From Parafrankia discariae (lineage in GTDB: Bacteria > Actinomycetota > Actinomycetes > Frankiales > Frankiaceae), in assembly GCF_000373365.1 (NCBI RefSeq), contig NZ_KB891210.1:1-64000 (forward strand): a stretch of 64,000 nt of DNA, read 5' to 3'. The notes under the pieces are model-generated. The model made no database searches. It was given only the letters and a program-made list of their open reading frames with translations, and had not been told where the DNA came from. How positions within the stretch are numbered: the stretch's first letter is position 1; the number at the start of each line of letters is the position of its first letter. Of this stretch, positions 1 to 8,905 are shown piece by piece. A program made the translations under genes and the position numbers.

Positions 1-10
1 GGAGACGTAG

Positions 11-826
11 ATGGGAAAGCTTGACGGCAAGGTCGCGTTCATCACCGGCGCGGCGCGGGGCCAGGGTCGCAGTCATGCGTTGCGGTTAGCGCGGGAGGGC
101 GCTGACATCATCGCGGTGGACCTGTGTGCCCAGATGGATTCGGTGCCCTACCCGATGGCGACTCCGGACGACCTCGAGCAGACCGTGAAGGAGGTCGGGG
201 AGACGGGGCGGCGGATCGTGGCGCGGCAGGCCGACGTCCGTGACGTGGTGGCGCTGGGGAAGGCGTTTCAGGATGGTGTCGCCGAGCTGGGTCCGGTCGA
301 CATCGTGCTGGCGAACGCCGGTATCGGGCCGGGTGGGGCGGCGAGCGAGGAAGAGCAGTGGGCGGACGTCGTCGGGGTCAACCTGACGGGGGTGTGGAAC
401 ACCGGGCGGGTGGCGATCCCGTCGATGGTCGAGCGGGGCCGGGGTGGGGCGATCGTGCTGACCAGTTCGACGGGTGGGCTGGTCGGGGTGGGTATCCCGA
501 CGGCGGGGTTTTTGGGGTACACCGCGGCCAAGCACGGTGTCGTCGGGCTGATGCGGTCGTGGGCGAACTATCTGGCGCCGCACAGCATCCGGGTGAACAG
601 TGTCGCCCCGACCACGGTGAAGACGCCGATGGCCGCGAACGGGGATCTGTCGGTGATCACGGCGGGGTCCCCGGAGCTGGCCCGGGTGCTGGCCAACGCG
701 ATGCCGGTCGACGCGGTGGACCCGCTGGACGTCTCGAACGCCATCGCCTGGCTGGTCTCGGACGACGCCCGGTACGTGACCGGCACCGTCGTCCCGGTCG
801 ACGCCGGCCAGCTCAACAAGCGGTAA
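11..826 (+). CDS. mycofactocin-type SDR family oxidoreductase
   Basis: Short-chain dehydrogenase/reductase of 271 residues, NAD-dependent. The Rossmann glycine motif TGAARGQGRSHA lies near residues 13-24 and the catalytic YxxxK is Y170-K174 (YTAAK), preceded by a serine-rich strand (LTSSTGG). The long insert after the second strand (CAQMDSVPYPMATPDDLEQT region) is characteristic of the mycofactocin-coupled SDR subfamily, in which the nicotinamide cofactor does not exchange freely and electrons pass to mycofactocin; that property is family knowledge. A GGAG at bases 1-4 serves as ribosome binding site for the ATG at 11. The substrate is unknown. Given the catabolic cluster downstream, a hydroxyl-to-keto oxidation of an alcohol or terpenoid is plausible but inferred. 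It converges with the HAD gene. Confidence 0.92.
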   Translation: MGKLDGKVAFITGAARGQGRSHALRLAREGADIIAVDLCAQMDSVPYPMATPDDLEQTVKEVGETGRRIVARQADVRDVVALGKAFQDGVAELGPVDIVLANAGIGPGGAASEEEQWADVVGVNLTGVWNTGRVAIPSMVERGRGGAIVLTSSTGGLVGVGIPTAGFLGYTAAKHGVVGLMRSWANYLAPHSIRVNSVAPTTVKTPMAANGDLSVITAGSPELARVLANAMPVDAVDPLDVSNAIAWLVSDDARYVTGTVVPVDAGQLNKR

Positions 827-852
827 CACCCACGCGACAGCCCGCGCGGATC

Positions 853-1629
853 TCAGGAACCCGGGCGGCGTTCCACCGGGCCGTCGCCGAGGCCGTCGCC
901 GTCGCAGAGGACGGCGAGGCGGAGGGCGGTCAGGTCGGTCAGGTCGGCCAGGGCGGCGTCGGCCCCGGCCGCCGCCAGACCGGCCATGGTGGTGGTGCCG
1001 GTGGCGACGCCGACGGCCCGGACACCGGCGTCGCGCGCGCCCTTCATGTCGTGCGGGGTGTCCCCGATGACGACGGTGCGGGCCGGGTCGAAGGTGAGGT
1101 CGTAGGCGGCCTCGGCCCGTTTGACCGCCTGCCGGACCAGCCCGGCCCGGTCGGCGTCGTCATCCCCGTAGCCGCCGACGGCGAGGTCGAGGTGCTCCGC
1201 CAGGCCGAGGGCGCGCAGCTTCACCGCCGAGACGGAACGGAGGTTGCCGGTCACCACCGACTGCACGACCGGCCCGGCCGGCGGGCTCGAAGCGCCTGTC
1301 GGGCCGGCGGAACTCGCGAGGCTCGCGACGGCCGCCCGCGCGCCGGGCATCTGCTCGCCGACCTGTCGCATCCGGGCCTCGAGCCGCTCGGCCGCCGCGC
1401 CCATCGCCACGTAGAGGGCGCTGAGTACCGCCTCGTCGACGGCGGCGCCGTTGAGCCGCAGGGTGTCGCGCAGGATCGCGCGCTCGGTGCGGCCCGTCGT
1501 GTCCGCCCGTTCGCCGAGCGGGCGGCCGACGACCGCCTCGAACGCGGCGGCGTGGATCTCGCGGCCGAGCGGGCCGACGGAGAGCAGGGTCCGGTCGATG
1601 TCCCACAGGACGAGCGACGGCGTGGCCAC
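853..1629 (-). CDS. HAD family hydrolase (phosphatase)
   Basis: Haloacid dehalogenase-superfamily protein of 258 residues. Motif I is LWDIDRTLL near the N-terminus (nucleophile and acid/base Asp pair), motif II is the VVTGN strand, and motif IV is VVIGDTPHDM; an alpha-helical cap lies between motifs I and II, as in phosphoglycolate phosphatase-like HADs. The start is taken as the GTG at 1629 because motif I begins seven residues later; the frame stays open upstream to 2043 but encodes proline/arginine-rich sequence overlapping the kinase gene on the other strand. A hydrophilic insert (about SSAGPTGASSPPAGP) interrupts the cap. It converges with the SDR 26 bp away. Substrate unknown. Confidence 0.85.
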   Translation of the reverse strand: MATPSLVLWDIDRTLLSVGPLGREIHAAAFEAVVGRPLGERADTTGRTERAILRDTLRLNGAAVDEAVLSALYVAMGAAAERLEARMRQVGEQMPGARAAVASLASSAGPTGASSPPAGPVVQSVVTGNLRSVSAVKLRALGLAEHLDLAVGGYGDDDADRAGLVRQAVKRAEAAYDLTFDPARTVVIGDTPHDMKGARDAGVRAVGVATGTTTMAGLAAAGADAALADLTDLTALRLAVLCDGDGLGDGPVERRPGS

Positions 1630-1759
1630 GCGGCGATGGTCCCACGGCGGCGGCGGCGGCCGACGCGTCGATACGCACAGGACGTTCGACCAGGCAAGGG
1701 ACCTTCGGCCACCCACCTGATGCTGGGATGCCCGGTGAGCTTCATGGCAGGGTGACGCT

Positions 1760-4393
1760 ATGGGGACGTCCGACGGGTGCCGGGGCGACGACCGCCCGGG
1801 GTCGCCGGGCGACTCCGTCCCGCCCGTGACTCTCGCGGCGCCCACGGCGGCGCTGGCACCGGCACCGGTGTTGACACCGACGCCGACACCGACACCGATA
1901 TCGATACCGACGCTGATACCGATGCCGGCACCGAGGTCGGCGCCGTGGCCTTCGGCTCCGCTCGCGACCGGCCGTCCCGGGGACGGCGATGACCTGGCCG
2001 GGGCGTCGTCCGCGCGGGCCGGCGCGGAGCTGGAGCGGTCCACCGTCCGGGCGCTCGCGGTGCTGCGGACGGCCGGCCTCGTCCTGACGCCGGTCTACCT
2101 CGCGGTGTGGCGTTCCTGGTACGCGCACGAGATCGCCGCGGTGGCGGTCGTCGTGGCGGCCTCCGCGTGGGGTGTCCTGTTCGTGGTCCTGAGTCTGCGT
2201 CGCGGTGTGGACGCGCGTCTCGCCGCCGGCACGGTCGTGGCGGCGGCCGTCCCCGCGGCGCTGAGCTCGGTCTGCCTGCCGCCGCCGTCCGCCGGGGACA
2301 CCGGGAGCTGGGTGATGCTCGCCGTGTTCCACGCCGGGCTGACGGCGGCCTGGGCGTTGCCGCCGCGGGCGTTCGCCGCCGCCGAGGCCGTGCTGGTGCT
2401 GTCGGTCGTGGTCGGTGGGCACGACGGGCGGCCGCAGGTGTTCACGGCGGTCACCTTCACCCTGGTCGTGCCGATCCTGTTCGCGTTCGCCGCGTGCCGC
2501 CTGCGCGAGTCGAGCAGACGGGCGGACGACCGTCTCACCTCGGCGATGTTCGGTCACCGGGCCCGGGTTCTCGTGCTCACGCTGGACCGGGACCGGCGGG
2601 AGCGCCAGCGGGTGCTGCACGACACCGTCCTCAACATCCTGACGGGCATCGCGTGGGGTGGCGGTGAGGATCTCGGGCTCGTGCGCCGCCGGTGCGCGGC
2701 CGGCGCCGCGGCGGTGCGCCACCTGCTCGCCCACGATCACGGGCCACCCGACATCGGCCTGGACGCCGCGCTCGCCGCGGTGGTGGGCAGCGCTCGGGAA
2801 CGTGGTCTGACCGTGCACCTGACCGGCGCGGCCCCCCTCGAACCGGGGGAATCGGCCGGCGGGCCGGCGGCGGCGGTCGTGGCCGCGCTGGCCGGTGCCA
2901 TCGGTGAGGCGCTGGCCAACGTCGAACGGCACGCGGGGACGGGCGAGGCGTGGGTGTGCCTGGAGCGTTCGCCGCGGCGGCTGACGATCCGGGTGAGTGA
3001 CCGGGGTGCCGGGTTCCAGCCGGGCAGGTCCGCTCCCGACCGGCTCGGGGTGCGCCAGTCGGTGCTCGCGCGGATCCGGGACGCCGGTGGTCTGGCGACG
3101 ATCGACTCCGCCCCCGGGCAGGGCACCACCGTGACGCTGACCTGGCCGGACCGCGCCACGAACACGGACGGAAGCCCGGCCGCCGGCACCGCCGCCGGCC
3201 GGGCCGGCGCGGAGGCGACGCGTGAGACGACCGCCGCGGACCTGCGGCACGACTACGCGGCCGGTCTGCGGGTGGTGATCGCCGCCATCGCCGTCGCCTG
3301 GCACGTCCTGATGCTGCTGCCGCTGCTCGTCACCCTGGGACGGGTCCACTCCGCGGCCACCGCGATCGGTGTCTGGGTGGTGCTCACGGCCTCGACGGTC
3401 ACCGTCGCGTCGGTGGTCCGCCGCCGTCCGCTGTCGGGGGTGGAGGCGACCGGGGTGACGGCGCTGGCCGTCGGGGCGGTGCTGGCCAGCGACAACGTCG
3501 ACAACGTCGACCTGCTGCGGGTGGTGAACTGGCCGCTGATCGCGGTGGCGCTGCTGGTCGCCTTCGTGACGGCGTCCCGGCGGGCGGTGGAGTCGCTCGT
3601 GTCGATGGCCGTCGTCGTGGCCGCCGTGGTCGGGACCGTCGTCGTCCGCGGCGCGACGGATCCGCTCACCGTCTCGCGGTTGCTCTCGCTCGGGTACGGG
3701 ATCACCGGGCTCCAGCTGATCGTGGCCATGCTGGGACCGTTGCTGCGGCGGACCGCCGACACCACCGCGCGGGCCGTCCGCACCGAGGCCGAGACGGCCG
3801 CCGGCCGGGACTCGGACGTGATGATCCGGCGCGAGCGGGCCCGGTGGCTGGGCGCCATCCGCGATGACGTGCTGCCGACCCTCGACGCGCTCGCCGACGG
3901 GAGCGCCGACCCGCGGGACCGCCGGTGGCGCCGGCAGTGCGCCCGGCAGGCGGGGGCGATCCGCCGGATGCTCATTCAGGGAGGTGCGGGCTCCACCCTG
4001 GCCACGCTCGCCGCCGACATCGAGGCGGTCGTCGCCGCGGCGGAGGACCGGGGGATGACGGTCGACGTGCAGGCCGCGGGGGAGCCGGGTTTCATCCCGC
4101 TGGAGCTGCGGGCCGGGCTGGTGGACCTGCTCGACCGCACCCTCACGATGCTGCCGGAGAACCGGGCGCTGCTCACCCTGTTGGGGGACGCCGAGGGCGG
4201 CAGCGTCTTCGTCTCGGGGGCCTGGCCGGGCCGGGCGGAACCCCCCGCGCTGACCGGAGCCGTCCAGGCGATCGTCGACGTCGACGACGGGCGGCTCACG
4301 GTCGAGCTGCGCTGGGACACCCGTGGTCCCGAGGGGGCGGCCCGGCGGCCTGCCGACGCCGAGCGGCATCGGCAGGCCGGTCATCCCGGTTGA
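1760..4393 (+). CDS. duplicated sensor histidine kinase, second half degenerate
   Basis: Protein of 877 residues built from two similar halves. Half one: repeat-rich leader, about five membrane segments (roughly 100-245), an H-box with H287 (RERQRVLHDTV) and an HATPase domain containing an N-box (EALANVERHAG), DRGAGF and a GQGTTV glycine loop. Half two: membrane segments near 500-660, then the equivalent helix RERARWLGAIRDDV, in which the histidine position is G698, followed by a poorly conserved ATPase-like region. Half one is therefore a candidate HK_3/NarX-type kinase and half two a pseudokinase or sensor. AGGG at 1749-1752 sits 7 nt before the ATG. No response regulator is adjacent, so it is an orphan here. 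It converges with the binding-protein gene 48 bp downstream. Confidence 0.82.
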   Translation: MGTSDGCRGDDRPGSPGDSVPPVTLAAPTAALAPAPVLTPTPTPTPISIPTLIPMPAPRSAPWPSAPLATGRPGDGDDLAGASSARAGAELERSTVRALAVLRTAGLVLTPVYLAVWRSWYAHEIAAVAVVVAASAWGVLFVVLSLRRGVDARLAAGTVVAAAVPAALSSVCLPPPSAGDTGSWVMLAVFHAGLTAAWALPPRAFAAAEAVLVLSVVVGGHDGRPQVFTAVTFTLVVPILFAFAACRLRESSRRADDRLTSAMFGHRARVLVLTLDRDRRERQRVLHDTVLNILTGIAWGGGEDLGLVRRRCAAGAAAVRHLLAHDHGPPDIGLDAALAAVVGSARERGLTVHLTGAAPLEPGESAGGPAAAVVAALAGAIGEALANVERHAGTGEAWVCLERSPRRLTIRVSDRGAGFQPGRSAPDRLGVRQSVLARIRDAGGLATIDSAPGQGTTVTLTWPDRATNTDGSPAAGTAAGRAGAEATRETTAADLRHDYAAGLRVVIAAIAVAWHVLMLLPLLVTLGRVHSAATAIGVWVVLTASTVTVASVVRRRPLSGVEATGVTALAVGAVLASDNVDNVDLLRVVNWPLIAVALLVAFVTASRRAVESLVSMAVVVAAVVGTVVVRGATDPLTVSRLLSLGYGITGLQLIVAMLGPLLRRTADTTARAVRTEAETAAGRDSDVMIRRERARWLGAIRDDVLPTLDALADGSADPRDRRWRRQCARQAGAIRRMLIQGGAGSTLATLAADIEAVVAAAEDRGMTVDVQAAGEPGFIPLELRAGLVDLLDRTLTMLPENRALLTLLGDAEGGSVFVSGAWPGRAEPPALTGAVQAIVDVDDGRLTVELRWDTRGPEGAARRPADAERHRQAGHPG
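1855..1935. repeat. ACCGAY-type hexanucleotide repeat in kinase N-terminus
   Basis: A run of degenerate six-base units (CACCGA/TACCGA/CGCCGA) lies inside the start of the histidine kinase and encodes alternating Pro-Thr and Pro-Ile (TPTPTPTPISIPTLIP). Such a run can change length by slippage. It precedes the first membrane segment, so length variation would only alter the cytoplasmic leader. Confidence 0.6.
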
Positions 4394-4441
4394 GACGGTG
4401 CCGGCGAGCCGGCCGTTGTCTCGGTCCTCCTGGCGGTTGTC

Positions 4442-5755
4442 TCAGTCCTCGATCGGTGTCACGCCGACCGCCTCGTACGTGGTGGGCTGGCCCTTCGCGT
4501 CCAGGGTCGTGATCAGACCGCCGCGGGAGCACTCCGCCGGGGAGGCCGGGTAGGCCTTGCCGTTGCAGCGGAACCGCAGGCCGGTGGCTCCGGGCAGGTC
4601 CTTCTCCGGCATGGCCTTGATCTTGGCGATGACGGCGGCCGGGGTGAGGTCGCCCGTGATCCCCTCCAGAGCGGAGTGCAGGGCGGAGATCGTCAGGTAG
4701 ATGCCGGCCACGCCGGCCTCGGTGGTGTCGATGTCCTTGCCGTAGGTCTTCATCACGGCCTCGAAGCGGCGGATGCCCGGGTCGTCCGAGCCGAGCGGGG
4801 CGGTCGCCGTGACCGTCATGCCCTCCAGGAAGTCGCCGGGAACGGCCTCGCGGGTCGCGTCGGTGATGCAGTGCGCGATGGCCGCGAGCGGCCCGTCGTA
4901 CCCGACCGCGCGCAGTCCGTTGAAGGCGCTGATGCAGAAGGCGTCGCTGCCGACCACCTGCACGATCCCGGGGTCGCCGCCGACGACGCGCTGCATCTGC
5001 GGCGTCATGTCGGCGGTGCCCGGCGGGACCAGGATGACGTCGAGCGCGATGCCCTCCTTCTCGAACTGGGGCCTGGTGAGCTGGTAGAGACCGGTGGTGA
5101 CGGGCAGGTCGATCGCGATGACCGTGACCTTCTTGGCGCCCTCGTCCTTGGCCACCTTGATCGGCATGGTGACCAGCGGGAAGAACTGGTCACTGAGGGC
5201 GAAGGTCGACTCGCCGTCGGCGAGCGACCCGGCGCCGTTGGCGGTGTAGGACATGACCGGGATGTGCGCGTCGTGCAGCGGCGCCCAGATCTGCTCCCCG
5301 GCCCCGGAGGAGCCGACGACGACGGCGGTGACGTTCTCCTCGATCATCCGGTTCGCGCAGTCGGCGGCCTTGCCCGGGTCGGCCAGCGCCTCGCACTGCA
5401 CCAGTTCGATGGGCCGGCCCGCGATGCCGGAGCCGTGCTCGTTGAGGTACTTGACGGTCGCCTCGGCGGTGGTGAACTCGTAGGAGAGGTCCGCGGCCGG
5501 GCCCTGGCCGTCCGAGACGATCCCGATCTTCACCGGGGCGCCCTTAGCCTGGGCCACCGGGCCCAGGAGCTCGGCGGTGGCCCCGGTGTCGCCCGCCGCC
5601 CCGCCGTCGTTGTCGTCGCTGTCGCCGCACCCGGCCAGGAACAGGCTCCCGGCCAGGGCGCCTAACGCCCCCAGGGCGGCTAAGCGCACGCCTGCAGGTT
5701 GTCCCGGTTTCCGCCTGCGCGTCAACCCACCGGGCAGGATCCCCGACTTCTGCAT
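4442..5755 (-). CDS. branched-chain-type ABC substrate-binding lipoprotein 1
   Basis: Periplasmic-binding-fold (LivK/ANF receptor type) lipoprotein of 437 residues. The N-terminus is basic, followed by a hydrophobic helix and a lipobox ending LAGC, with the lipidated Cys at residue 43, and then an acidic DSDDND linker. The mature part starts KIGIVSDGQGP, typical of type I binding proteins for branched-chain amino acids, amides or aromatic acids. The ATG at 5755 is chosen because GAGGG lies 8 nt upstream; an ATG 14 codons earlier lacks such a site. A close paralogue lies at 8906-10228 and the permease/ATPase fusion lies between them. This copy has its own upstream promoter with two palindromic operators (5896-5951), so it may be controlled separately from the permease. 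Ligand unknown. Confidence 0.92.
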   Translation of the reverse strand: MQKSGILPGGLTRRRKPGQPAGVRLAALGALGALAGSLFLAGCGDSDDNDGGAAGDTGATAELLGPVAQAKGAPVKIGIVSDGQGPAADLSYEFTTAEATVKYLNEHGSGIAGRPIELVQCEALADPGKAADCANRMIEENVTAVVVGSSGAGEQIWAPLHDAHIPVMSYTANGAGSLADGESTFALSDQFFPLVTMPIKVAKDEGAKKVTVIAIDLPVTTGLYQLTRPQFEKEGIALDVILVPPGTADMTPQMQRVVGGDPGIVQVVGSDAFCISAFNGLRAVGYDGPLAAIAHCITDATREAVPGDFLEGMTVTATAPLGSDDPGIRRFEAVMKTYGKDIDTTEAGVAGIYLTISALHSALEGITGDLTPAAVIAKIKAMPEKDLPGATGLRFRCNGKAYPASPAECSRGGLITTLDAKGQPTTYEAVGVTPIED

Positions 5756-5895
5756 GTCGATGTCCCTCGTCTCGCGTTGGATGCGTTGCCTCGCCACCGG
5801 CCGGGACGGTGTGGTTCATGACGGGATCCGCGGGGGGTCGCCGGGCCACCCGCCGCCGGCACGGTCGAGTCTCCGGCCAGCTGATCCCCTCGAAT

Positions 5896-5951
5896 CGGAC
5901 CGCCGGTCCGGTATGAAGGGCTACCGTACGGACCGCCGGTCCGCCTCACAA
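5896..5951 (-). promoter_or_regulatory. repressible promoter with two palindromic operators
   Basis: Reading the minus strand, a -35 TTGTGA (5946-5951) is separated by exactly 17 nt from a -10 TACGGT (5923-5928). The spacer is filled by a palindrome, CGGACCGCCGGTCCG (5929-5943). An identical 15-bp copy lies at 5896-5910, just past the predicted start of transcription near 5916; the two copies are 33 bp apart, about three helical turns. The layout fits a dimeric TetR/GntR-like repressor blocking polymerase. The transcript would have a leader of about 160 nt before the binding-protein ATG at 5755. Confidence 0.6.
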
Positions 5952-6010
5952 GCGGAATCTGAAGAAATCCTTAGGTGGTTCCGGGTGGGGTTCCCGGCGA
6001 GCTCACGAGC

Positions 6011-8827
6011 TCACGAGGTCACCGCCGAGGTGTCGTGGGTGGTGCCGAGGTAGGCGTCGGCGACGGCCCGGTCGGCGCGGATCTCGGCCGGGGTGCCCTC
6101 GGCGATGACCGTGCCGAAGTCGAGCACGTAGATGTGGTCGCAGACGCCGAGCACGAGGGCGACGTCGTGGTCGACGAGCAGCAGGCCGACGCCGGTCCGG
6201 CTGATGGCCCGGATGCGCTCGCCGAGCCACGTGGTCTCGGTGGAGTCGAGTCCCGCGGCCGGTTCGTCGAGCAGCAGGATCCGGGGGCCGGTGGCACAGG
6301 CACGGGCGATCGAGACCAGCTGACGTTCACCCTGGCTGAGCTCACCGGCGGGCCGGTCGGCCCGGTCACCGATGCCGACGAGGTCGAGCGCGGCGCGCAG
6401 GGCCCGGTGCAGCCCCTCACCGCGGATGCCGAACAGCGCGGCGCCGATGTTCTCCTCGACGGTGAGGTCGTCGTAGAGCTCAAGGGACTGGAAGGTCCGG
6501 GCCAGGCCGCGCCGCACCAGCTGGTGCGGCGCCAGCTGCTCGACGCGCCGCCCGCCGAGCCGCACCTCCCCCTGCGCCCGGGTGAAGCCGGTGACCGCGT
6601 CGATCACGCTGGTCTTGCCGGCGCCGTTCGGGCCGATCAGGCCGACGATCCGCCCGGCAGGCACCCGCAGTGAGACGTCCGAGACCGCGACCGTGCCGCC
6701 GTAGCGCACGGTGAGCCCGGTGACGTCGAGCCCCGGCGCCCCGCCTGGCGGCTCTCCCGCCACCGTGTCCGCGACGGTGCCGGCTTCGGGGGCGGTGCCG
6801 GCTTCCGGGGCGGTGCCGGTCTCCGGGGGGCCTGCCGTCGCCGAGGTCGCGTCCGAGGTCGCGACCGCCACTGGTTTTCCGCCGGTCCGGCTCCGCCGGC
6901 CGCGCCGGCGGGCCAGGCGGTCGGCGAGGTGGTGGCCGGGGCTGGCGGCCCCCTCGGGGTGGACGAGCAGGACGACGACCACGCCGAGCCCGGACAGGAC
7001 GGGGAACCAGTCCCCGAGGTCGACCCACCGGTCCAGGGCGATGAAGATGATGCCGGTCCCGGCCGTCACGCCGGCGAGGATGCCGCCGTACACCGAGGTC
7101 ACCCCGGCCAGGTACGCCGTCGACAGCAGGGTCAGGCCGCTGATCGCGGTGAACGACTCGTAGGTGACCGTGCTCTGCCGGTAGGCGAGCAGGCTGCCGC
7201 CGAGACCGGCGATGAAGGACGCCAGCGCGAAGCTCGTGACCTTGATGAGCACGACGTTCACGCCGATGCCGGCCGCGGACCGCTCGTTGGCGCGCACGGC
7301 GAGCATCGCCGACCCCAGCGCGCTGGTCCGCAGACGGGCGACACCCCACCCGGTGGCGACGAGTACGGCCAGGCAGAGCAGCCCGAACTGGAGGCGGGGG
7401 AACGCGTGCCCGGTGCCGATGCTCAGGTCGAGGCCGAACAGCGAGGGCTGGGTCACCGGGGCCCCGCTGGCGCTGACGATGTCGGTGTTGCGGAACCAGA
7501 CGGCCTCGATGGCGTAGGCGAGGGCGAGGGTGACGACCCCGAGGGTCAGCCCGCGCAGCCGCAGGGCGGGCAGTCCGACGAGCACCCCGAGGACGGTGGC
7601 GAACAGGGCGGCCAGCAGCGGCGCGAACGGGAACGGGACCTGCCAGCTCCGGGTGAGGCCGGACAGGGTGAAGGCGGCGCTGCCGGCGAGGGCGAGCTGG
7701 GCCAGCGACACCTGGCCGGCGTAGCCGGTGACGACGACGAGGGAGAGGCCGATGACGGCCGCGATGAACGTGCCGATGACGGCGCTGCGCCAGGTTCCGT
7801 CGGTGAGGAGCAGTGCGATCACGCCGAGCGCGGTTCCGGCGACGGTCGGCGGGAGCAGCGAGCGCGGCCGGGGCGCCCGCCCGAGGGGCTGGCGGACGAG
7901 GGTGCCGCGCACGGGCAGGCCCCGCCCGGTGGCGAGCAGCGCCACCAGGATCACCACCAGCGGCACCAGCTCCGCCGACCCGCTCTGCGGCAGCCAGGAG
8001 TGTCTCGCGGCCAGCGCGATCGCCTCCGCCTGGAGCATGCCGATGGCCAGCCCGGCGGTGACGGCCGGGAGCAGCTGCTGGAAGCCACCGACGACCGTGG
8101 CGGCCAGCGCCGGGACGACGAACAGGGTGTAGGTGGCCGGCGCGAGCGGGGTCAGCGGGGCGATGAGGATCCCGGCCGCGCCGGCGACCGCACTGCTGAT
8201 CATCCAGTTGAGCAGGGCCACCCGCTCGGGGTTCACGCCGCTCACGTACGCGCCGGTCCGCGACTCGGCGGTCGCCCGGGTGAGCAGCCCGAACCGGGTG
8301 AAGCGGTAGACGGCGCTCAGCGAGAGGGTCAGCACCAGCACCGACAGCGCGAGGTAGAAGCGGTCGGAGAGCACGGTCAGCGAGCCGAGCCGCCACCGTT
8401 CACCCGGGAAGATCATCTTGACGCTCACCGGTGCCACGCCGACCCGGATCACCAACAGCGACTGGATCACGAGGAGGACACCCAGCGAGGCGACCGCTCT
8501 GGCCAGCGGCGGCGCCTCGCGCAGCTGTCGGAACACCAGCAGGTAGAGCAGGGCGCCGAGTAGCGCGCCGATCGCGAGGGCGATCGGCGCCGCCGCGGCG
8601 AAGCCCAGCGGCCGGCCGAGGTCGACCGAGGTCGGCAGGCCGGGCACGAGCACGAGCAGCTCGCCGTCCCGTAACCAGGCGTAGGTGTAGGCGACGTAGG
8701 AGGCGATCGCGCCGGTCGCGAAGTTGATGACGCCCGAGCTGCGGTAGGTCAGCACGAGTGCCACGGCCAATGCCGCGAACACCCCTCCGTTGCCGAGCCC
8801 GAGGAGAAGCGAGGCGACGTGATCCAT
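6011..8827 (-). CDS. fused LivH-LivM-LivG ABC transporter
   Basis: Single 938-residue protein carrying three parts that are usually separate. Residues about 1-300 are a LivH-type permease (starts MDHVASLLLGLGNGGVFAAL; SGVINFATG motif). About 320-640 are a LivM-type permease. About 642-700 is an Ala/Pro/Glu linker with tandem 18-bp repeats (6775-6826). About 705-938 are a LivG-type ATPase with Walker A GPNGAGKTS, signature LSQGERQL, Walker B ILLLDEPAAGLD and the H-loop in LLLVDHD. LivH-LivM or LivM-LivG fusions occur in actinobacteria; the triple fusion is less usual. No LivF ATPase is in the window, so the complex may dimerise on itself or recruit LivF from elsewhere. GGGAG sits about 7 nt before the ATG. 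It lies 78 bp downstream of binding protein 2 and is probably cotranscribed with it. Confidence 0.93.
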   Translation of the reverse strand: MDHVASLLLGLGNGGVFAALAVALVLTYRSSGVINFATGAIASYVAYTYAWLRDGELLVLVPGLPTSVDLGRPLGFAAAAPIALAIGALLGALLYLLVFRQLREAPPLARAVASLGVLLVIQSLLVIRVGVAPVSVKMIFPGERWRLGSLTVLSDRFYLALSVLVLTLSLSAVYRFTRFGLLTRATAESRTGAYVSGVNPERVALLNWMISSAVAGAAGILIAPLTPLAPATYTLFVVPALAATVVGGFQQLLPAVTAGLAIGMLQAEAIALAARHSWLPQSGSAELVPLVVILVALLATGRGLPVRGTLVRQPLGRAPRPRSLLPPTVAGTALGVIALLLTDGTWRSAVIGTFIAAVIGLSLVVVTGYAGQVSLAQLALAGSAAFTLSGLTRSWQVPFPFAPLLAALFATVLGVLVGLPALRLRGLTLGVVTLALAYAIEAVWFRNTDIVSASGAPVTQPSLFGLDLSIGTGHAFPRLQFGLLCLAVLVATGWGVARLRTSALGSAMLAVRANERSAAGIGVNVVLIKVTSFALASFIAGLGGSLLAYRQSTVTYESFTAISGLTLLSTAYLAGVTSVYGGILAGVTAGTGIIFIALDRWVDLGDWFPVLSGLGVVVVLLVHPEGAASPGHHLADRLARRRGRRSRTGGKPVAVATSDATSATAGPPETGTAPEAGTAPEAGTVADTVAGEPPGGAPGLDVTGLTVRYGGTVAVSDVSLRVPAGRIVGLIGPNGAGKTSVIDAVTGFTRAQGEVRLGGRRVEQLAPHQLVRRGLARTFQSLELYDDLTVEENIGAALFGIRGEGLHRALRAALDLVGIGDRADRPAGELSQGERQLVSIARACATGPRILLLDEPAAGLDSTETTWLGERIRAISRTGVGLLLVDHDVALVLGVCDHIYVLDFGTVIAEGTPAEIRADRAVADAYLGTTHDTSAVTS

Positions 8828-8905
8828 GACGGTCTCCCGACGTCGTTCCCGGCCGAGGCCTGTGCCGGCGGGCTGGCCGTTGTCCCAGCCCTCCCGGCGG
8901 TTGTC

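Noticed and set aside
1742-4384. 880-residue open frame antisense to the histidine kinase
   Set aside because: Arg/Pro/His/Gly-rich with no family motif; produced by high-GC codon bias on the opposite strand of a clear kinase gene.
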